The position numbers were made by a program, and so were the translations under genes. The notes under the pieces are model-generated. The model ran no database searches and was not told where the DNA came from. It saw only the letters and a list, made by a program, of their open reading frames with translations. 8,537 nt of DNA, taken from NCBI GenBank assembly GCA_016201085.1, contig JACQDO010000039.1:1-8537 (forward strand), read 5' to 3'. This DNA comes from Hyphomicrobiales bacterium (GTDB lineage Bacteria; Pseudomonadota; Alphaproteobacteria; Rhizobiales; Xanthobacteraceae). Shown here in pieces: positions 6,438 to 8,537 of this stretch. Positions within the stretch are counted from its first letter, which is position 1. Each line of letters starts with the position of its first letter.

Positions 6438-7925
6438 CTAATCCGTCGCTGCTCGATAGAATGCCGCCGCATCGGCGCTGAACGCCTTGCGCGACTGCGC
6501 ATCCAGATAAAGCATATGCCCGCCGCGATAGAGCCTGAGTTGCGCGCGTCCGGGCTTGTCGGTCGAAGGCAGATGGTCAAGCACATAGCGCGTCATGCCG
6601 TAGGGCGTGACCATGTCGGAAAGCCCGTGCGCGACCAGCAGGCGAAACGACGGGCCGAAAGCCAGCAGCGTGCGCAGATCGTCTTCCGCGCTGGCCTGAT
6701 AGCGGCCGCCTTGCCAGTCCCAGTGGCTGGTGACGTCGCCTGCCAGCAGCGCATAGGTCATTTCCGTCGTGAAGCCGAGCTCGTTGCGCGCATAGGCGGC
6801 AAAAGCGCCGCCATAGGCGCGCGTGACCCCGTCGAGGATCGGGTCGCCGCCGCGTGAGGCGCCCCGCTCGGGGAACGGATCGTCGACCGCGAAACTTGCA
6901 TCGTAGCGGCTGACGATCTTGCCGTCGGCCGAACGCAGGCTCTTGATGAAGGCGTCGGCGACAAAGCCGCGCGTGCGCCTGACCGCATCGACCGGCAGCC
7001 CGCTGATCTGCGCCACCCGGGCGTAGAAGGCGTCGCCGGCCGCGCCTTCCGGCGTCTTGCCGGCCAGCGTGGTGAGATAGTCGGTCATGGCGAATTTTTC
7101 GGCGGTGGCCAACGCCTCGCGGCTGAAGGCTCCGCGGCGCTCAAGCTCGACGGCCGCCAGCGACGGCAATTTCAGCGCCGCGCGCAGCGCGTCGCCGTCG
7201 TCGCCGAAAGTGAGCCATCCCTCCAGCATCGGCGACAGCATCACGATGCCGGTAACGGCGATGCCCTGGTCGCGCTGCAGCGCGCGTGCCGTCTTGGCGG
7301 CGCGGAAGCCGCCATAGCTCTCGCCGAACAGATATTTTGGCGATGCGCCGCGGTTGTTCTTGGCGACGTAGAGGGCGATCGCTTTGGCCATGGCGGAAGC
7401 GTCGCTGTTGATGCCCCAGAACTGCTTGCCATCGTCGGCCTTGGCGGTACGGCTCCAGCCGGTGCCGATCGGATCGATCAGCACCAGGTCGGTGAAGGCC
7501 AGCCAGGTCTCGGGATTGTCGCGCAGCTCGGCACGCGCCGCGTCGCGGCCGAGATCGAGAATGCGCGGACCAACCAGACCGAGATGCAGGAACGCGGAGG
7601 CCGCGCCCGGCCCGCCATTGAACACGAAGGTGAGCGGCCGGTTGGCGCTCGCGCCCTTCGCCACATAAGCGGTGTAGAACACCGAAGCGCTGCGCTCGCC
7701 CGACTGGTCGTAGAACGCCAGCGTGCCGGCGGTCGCCGTATAGGTGAGCTTGGTGCGGCCGGTGTCGAGGGTATGTTCGGTGACAGCATCGGCCGGCAGC
7801 AGCCGCAGCACGCCTTTGACGTCGCGCGGTTCGCTTTTGGCGGGCTGTTCCTGCGCGACGGCCGAGCTGAGCGCGCCAGCCAACACTACCACCAGGACGA
7901 AACGAAGAGCTGCAGTAACTGTCAT
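6438..7925 (-). CDS. S10 family serine carboxypeptidase, exported
   Basis: The 495-residue protein is a bacterial peptidase of the S10 serine carboxypeptidase family (alpha/beta-hydrolase fold), expected to trim C-terminal residues from peptides outside the cytoplasm. Residues 1-24 form a signal peptide with a strongly hydrophobic core (FVLVVVLAGAL) and a cleavage site after SAVA. Visible landmarks are FNGGPGAAS (102-110), the oxyanion-side motif of the family; LFGESYGG (199-206) with nucleophile S203; HGLSDMVTPYGMTRYVL (433-449) with D437; and YRGGHMLYLD (466-475) with H470. The triad is complete, so the gene looks functional. The ATG has AAGGG 6 bases upstream. It appears to be transcribed alone: the infA terminator lies upstream and a hairpin cluster immediately downstream. 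Its last ~32 codons recur at 5248-5346, beyond the PIN-like gene. Confidence 0.94.
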   Translation of the reverse strand: MTVTAALRFVLVVVLAGALSSAVAQEQPAKSEPRDVKGVLRLLPADAVTEHTLDTGRTKLTYTATAGTLAFYDQSGERSASVFYTAYVAKGASANRPLTFVFNGGPGAASAFLHLGLVGPRILDLGRDAARAELRDNPETWLAFTDLVLIDPIGTGWSRTAKADDGKQFWGINSDASAMAKAIALYVAKNNRGASPKYLFGESYGGFRAAKTARALQRDQGIAVTGIVMLSPMLEGWLTFGDDGDALRAALKLPSLAAVELERRGAFSREALATAEKFAMTDYLTTLAGKTPEGAAGDAFYARVAQISGLPVDAVRRTRGFVADAFIKSLRSADGKIVSRYDASFAVDDPFPERGASRGGDPILDGVTRAYGGAFAAYARNELGFTTEMTYALLAGDVTSHWDWQGGRYQASAEDDLRTLLAFGPSFRLLVAHGLSDMVTPYGMTRYVLDHLPSTDKPGRAQLRLYRGGHMLYLDAQSRKAFSADAAAFYRAATD

Positions 7926-7980
7926 GGCACGCCCTTAACTCCTGAGCGGATCGTTACGCGTGCCCCCGGTCGCAAAATGA

Positions 7981-8001
7981 CCCCGGCCAGCTCGGCCGGG
8001 G
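7981..8001 (-). terminator. Hairpin terminator after infA
   Basis: CCCCGGCC (7981-7988) and GGCCGGGG (7994-8001) form a perfect 8-bp GC stem with a 5-base loop, beginning 16 bases after the infA stop. On the leftward strand it is followed by TCATTTTG, a short imperfect T-run. This fits a Rho-independent terminator separating the infA transcript from the peptidase gene. Confidence 0.72.
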
Positions 8002-8017
8002 CTATTGATTGACGTAT

Positions 8018-8293
8018 CTACCGCCTGCCGCGGAAGTTCGGCCGGCGCTGCTGCGGGGAGGGGGACGGGGCGTCGCCCTTGTGGCGGAAGCTGATGCGTC
8101 CGCGCTGCAAGTCATAGGGCGACATTTCGACGATCACACGGTCGCCGACGCCGGTGCGGATGCGGAATTTGCGCATCTTGCCGGCGGTATAGGCCAACAC
8201 CTCATGTTCGTTGTCGAGTTTCACCCGGAAATTGCCGTCCGGCAGAACCTCGGTCACGGTACCGTCGAACTCCAGCAGTTCTTCTTTCGCCAT
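8018..8293 (-). CDS. infA: Translation initiation factor IF-1 with extended C-terminal tail
   Basis: The 91-residue protein is IF-1, a single OB-fold (S1-like) factor that binds the A site of the 30S subunit during initiation. The family core fills residues 1-72: [20 protein letters not shown], then [20 protein letters not shown] (21-40) and the signature [18 protein letters not shown] (55-72). A normal IF-1 ends about there; this one adds ~19 residues rich in Pro, Gln and Arg ([19 protein letters not shown]). Such longer copies occur in alphaproteobacteria, often beside cold-shock or RNA helicase genes and in addition to a standard 72-residue infA; that this is the second copy is inference. 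The ATG is preceded by GGGAG at 8 bases. The gene follows the 3' end of the Asn/Gly-rich frame by 21 bp, so both are probably on one transcript, ended by the hairpin at 7981-8001. Confidence 0.95.
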   Translation of the reverse strand: MAKEELLEFDGTVTEVLPDGNFRVKLDNEHEVLAYTAGKMRKFRIRTGVGDRVIVEMSPYDLQRGRISFRHKGDAPSPSPQQRRPNFRGRR

Positions 8294-8314
8294 CCAATAT
8301 TCTCCCGGATCGCT

Positions 8315-8537
8315 TTATCGCGGTGCGCGGTGGCCAGCGTTACGGCGCGGCTCGCCCGAGCGCTGGAGGAATGTAACATTTCCAATGCCGCTTGGCTCCC
8401 CTGCGGTGGCTTCTTGCCGGGGGGCCTGTGAATGGCCGGCCTTGTGGCCGTTCTGACTAGGGCGGGTCTGGTGGCCGTTGCCGCCGTTATGGGAGCGGTG
8501 GCCGTTATTGCCGGGACGGCCGCTGCCGCCGCCGTTA
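8315..8537 (-). CDS. C-terminal tail of a probable DEAD-box RNA helicase (partial)
   Basis: An open frame enters from the right edge and runs 73 codons to a TAA at 8315-8317. The visible part is low-complexity and basic: NGGGSGRPGNNGHRSHNGGN, later NGHKAGHSQ, and it ends with GNVTFLQRSGEPRRNAGHRAPR. Tails rich in Gly, Asn, Arg and His are typical of RhlE-type DEAD-box helicases and other RNA-binding proteins, and in rhizobial genomes I recall such a helicase gene directly before an infA copy. No catalytic motif lies inside the window, so the helicase call rests on composition and position. The frame is supported by lack of stops to the edge, by codons that favour G or C in third position, and by the 21-bp gap to infA. 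Confidence 0.6.
   Translation of the reverse strand, partial: NGGGSGRPGNNGHRSHNGGNGHQTRPSQNGHKAGHSQAPRQEATAGEPSGIGNVTFLQRSGEPRRNAGHRAPR

Noticed and set aside
5248..6536. Insertion sequence or integron carrying the PIN-like gene
   Set aside because: No transposase or integrase frame and no terminal inverted repeats of IS type were seen; only the direct duplication of the peptidase 3' end is supported.
8009..8456. Rightward open frames opposite infA and the helicase tail
   Set aside because: They are shadows of the infA gene and of the edge-entering leftward frame, without domain features.

Overview
The window looks like the chromosome of an alphaproteobacterium of the Hyphomicrobiales (Bradyrhizobium-like or a near relative). 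The coding sequence is GC-rich, and there is an orphan Bug/TctC-type solute receptor and a second-type infA gene sitting after an RGN-rich reading frame. Two intergenic palindromic elements resemble those I recall from rhizobial genomes. The genus call is inference; no rRNA or tRNA is present to anchor it.

Left part (50-5148): two divergent gene pairs share the 171-bp region 2653-2823. Leftward run a class A FAD-dependent aromatic-ring monooxygenase (TTG start) and, 11 bp behind it, a protein of the 4,5-dihydroxyphthalate decarboxylase-like family. Rightward run a secreted Bug-family receptor and, 3 bp behind it, a seven-bladed LVIVD-type beta-propeller with histidines repeating at one position of five blades. 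Together they suggest uptake and oxidative breakdown of an aromatic or carboxylated compound. The substrate cannot be read from the sequence.

Middle part (5149-6437): a symmetric repeat made of two mirrored hairpins is followed by a 99-bp stretch that copies the last ~32 codons and stop position of the serine carboxypeptidase gene found 1.2 kb further right. Between the partial copy and the full gene lies a solitary, visibly less GC-rich gene for a PIN-like nuclease candidate, then a three-hairpin palindromic element. The layout (complete gene, cargo, duplicated 3' end in the same orientation) looks like an insertion or segmental recombination at the 3' end of the peptidase gene. No integrase or transposase is visible.

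Right part (6438-8537): leftward genes for an exported S10 family serine carboxypeptidase (complete Ser-Asp-His triad), translation initiation factor IF-1 with an extended basic tail, and the 3' end of an Asn/Gly/His/Arg-rich protein, probably the C-terminal tail of a DEAD-box RNA helicase, which enters from the right edge. A hairpin terminator follows infA.

The most interesting parts are the PIN-like gene bracketed by peptidase 3' ends and the possible metal-binding histidine set in the beta-propeller. No CRISPR array, tRNA, rRNA or complete insertion sequence was seen.
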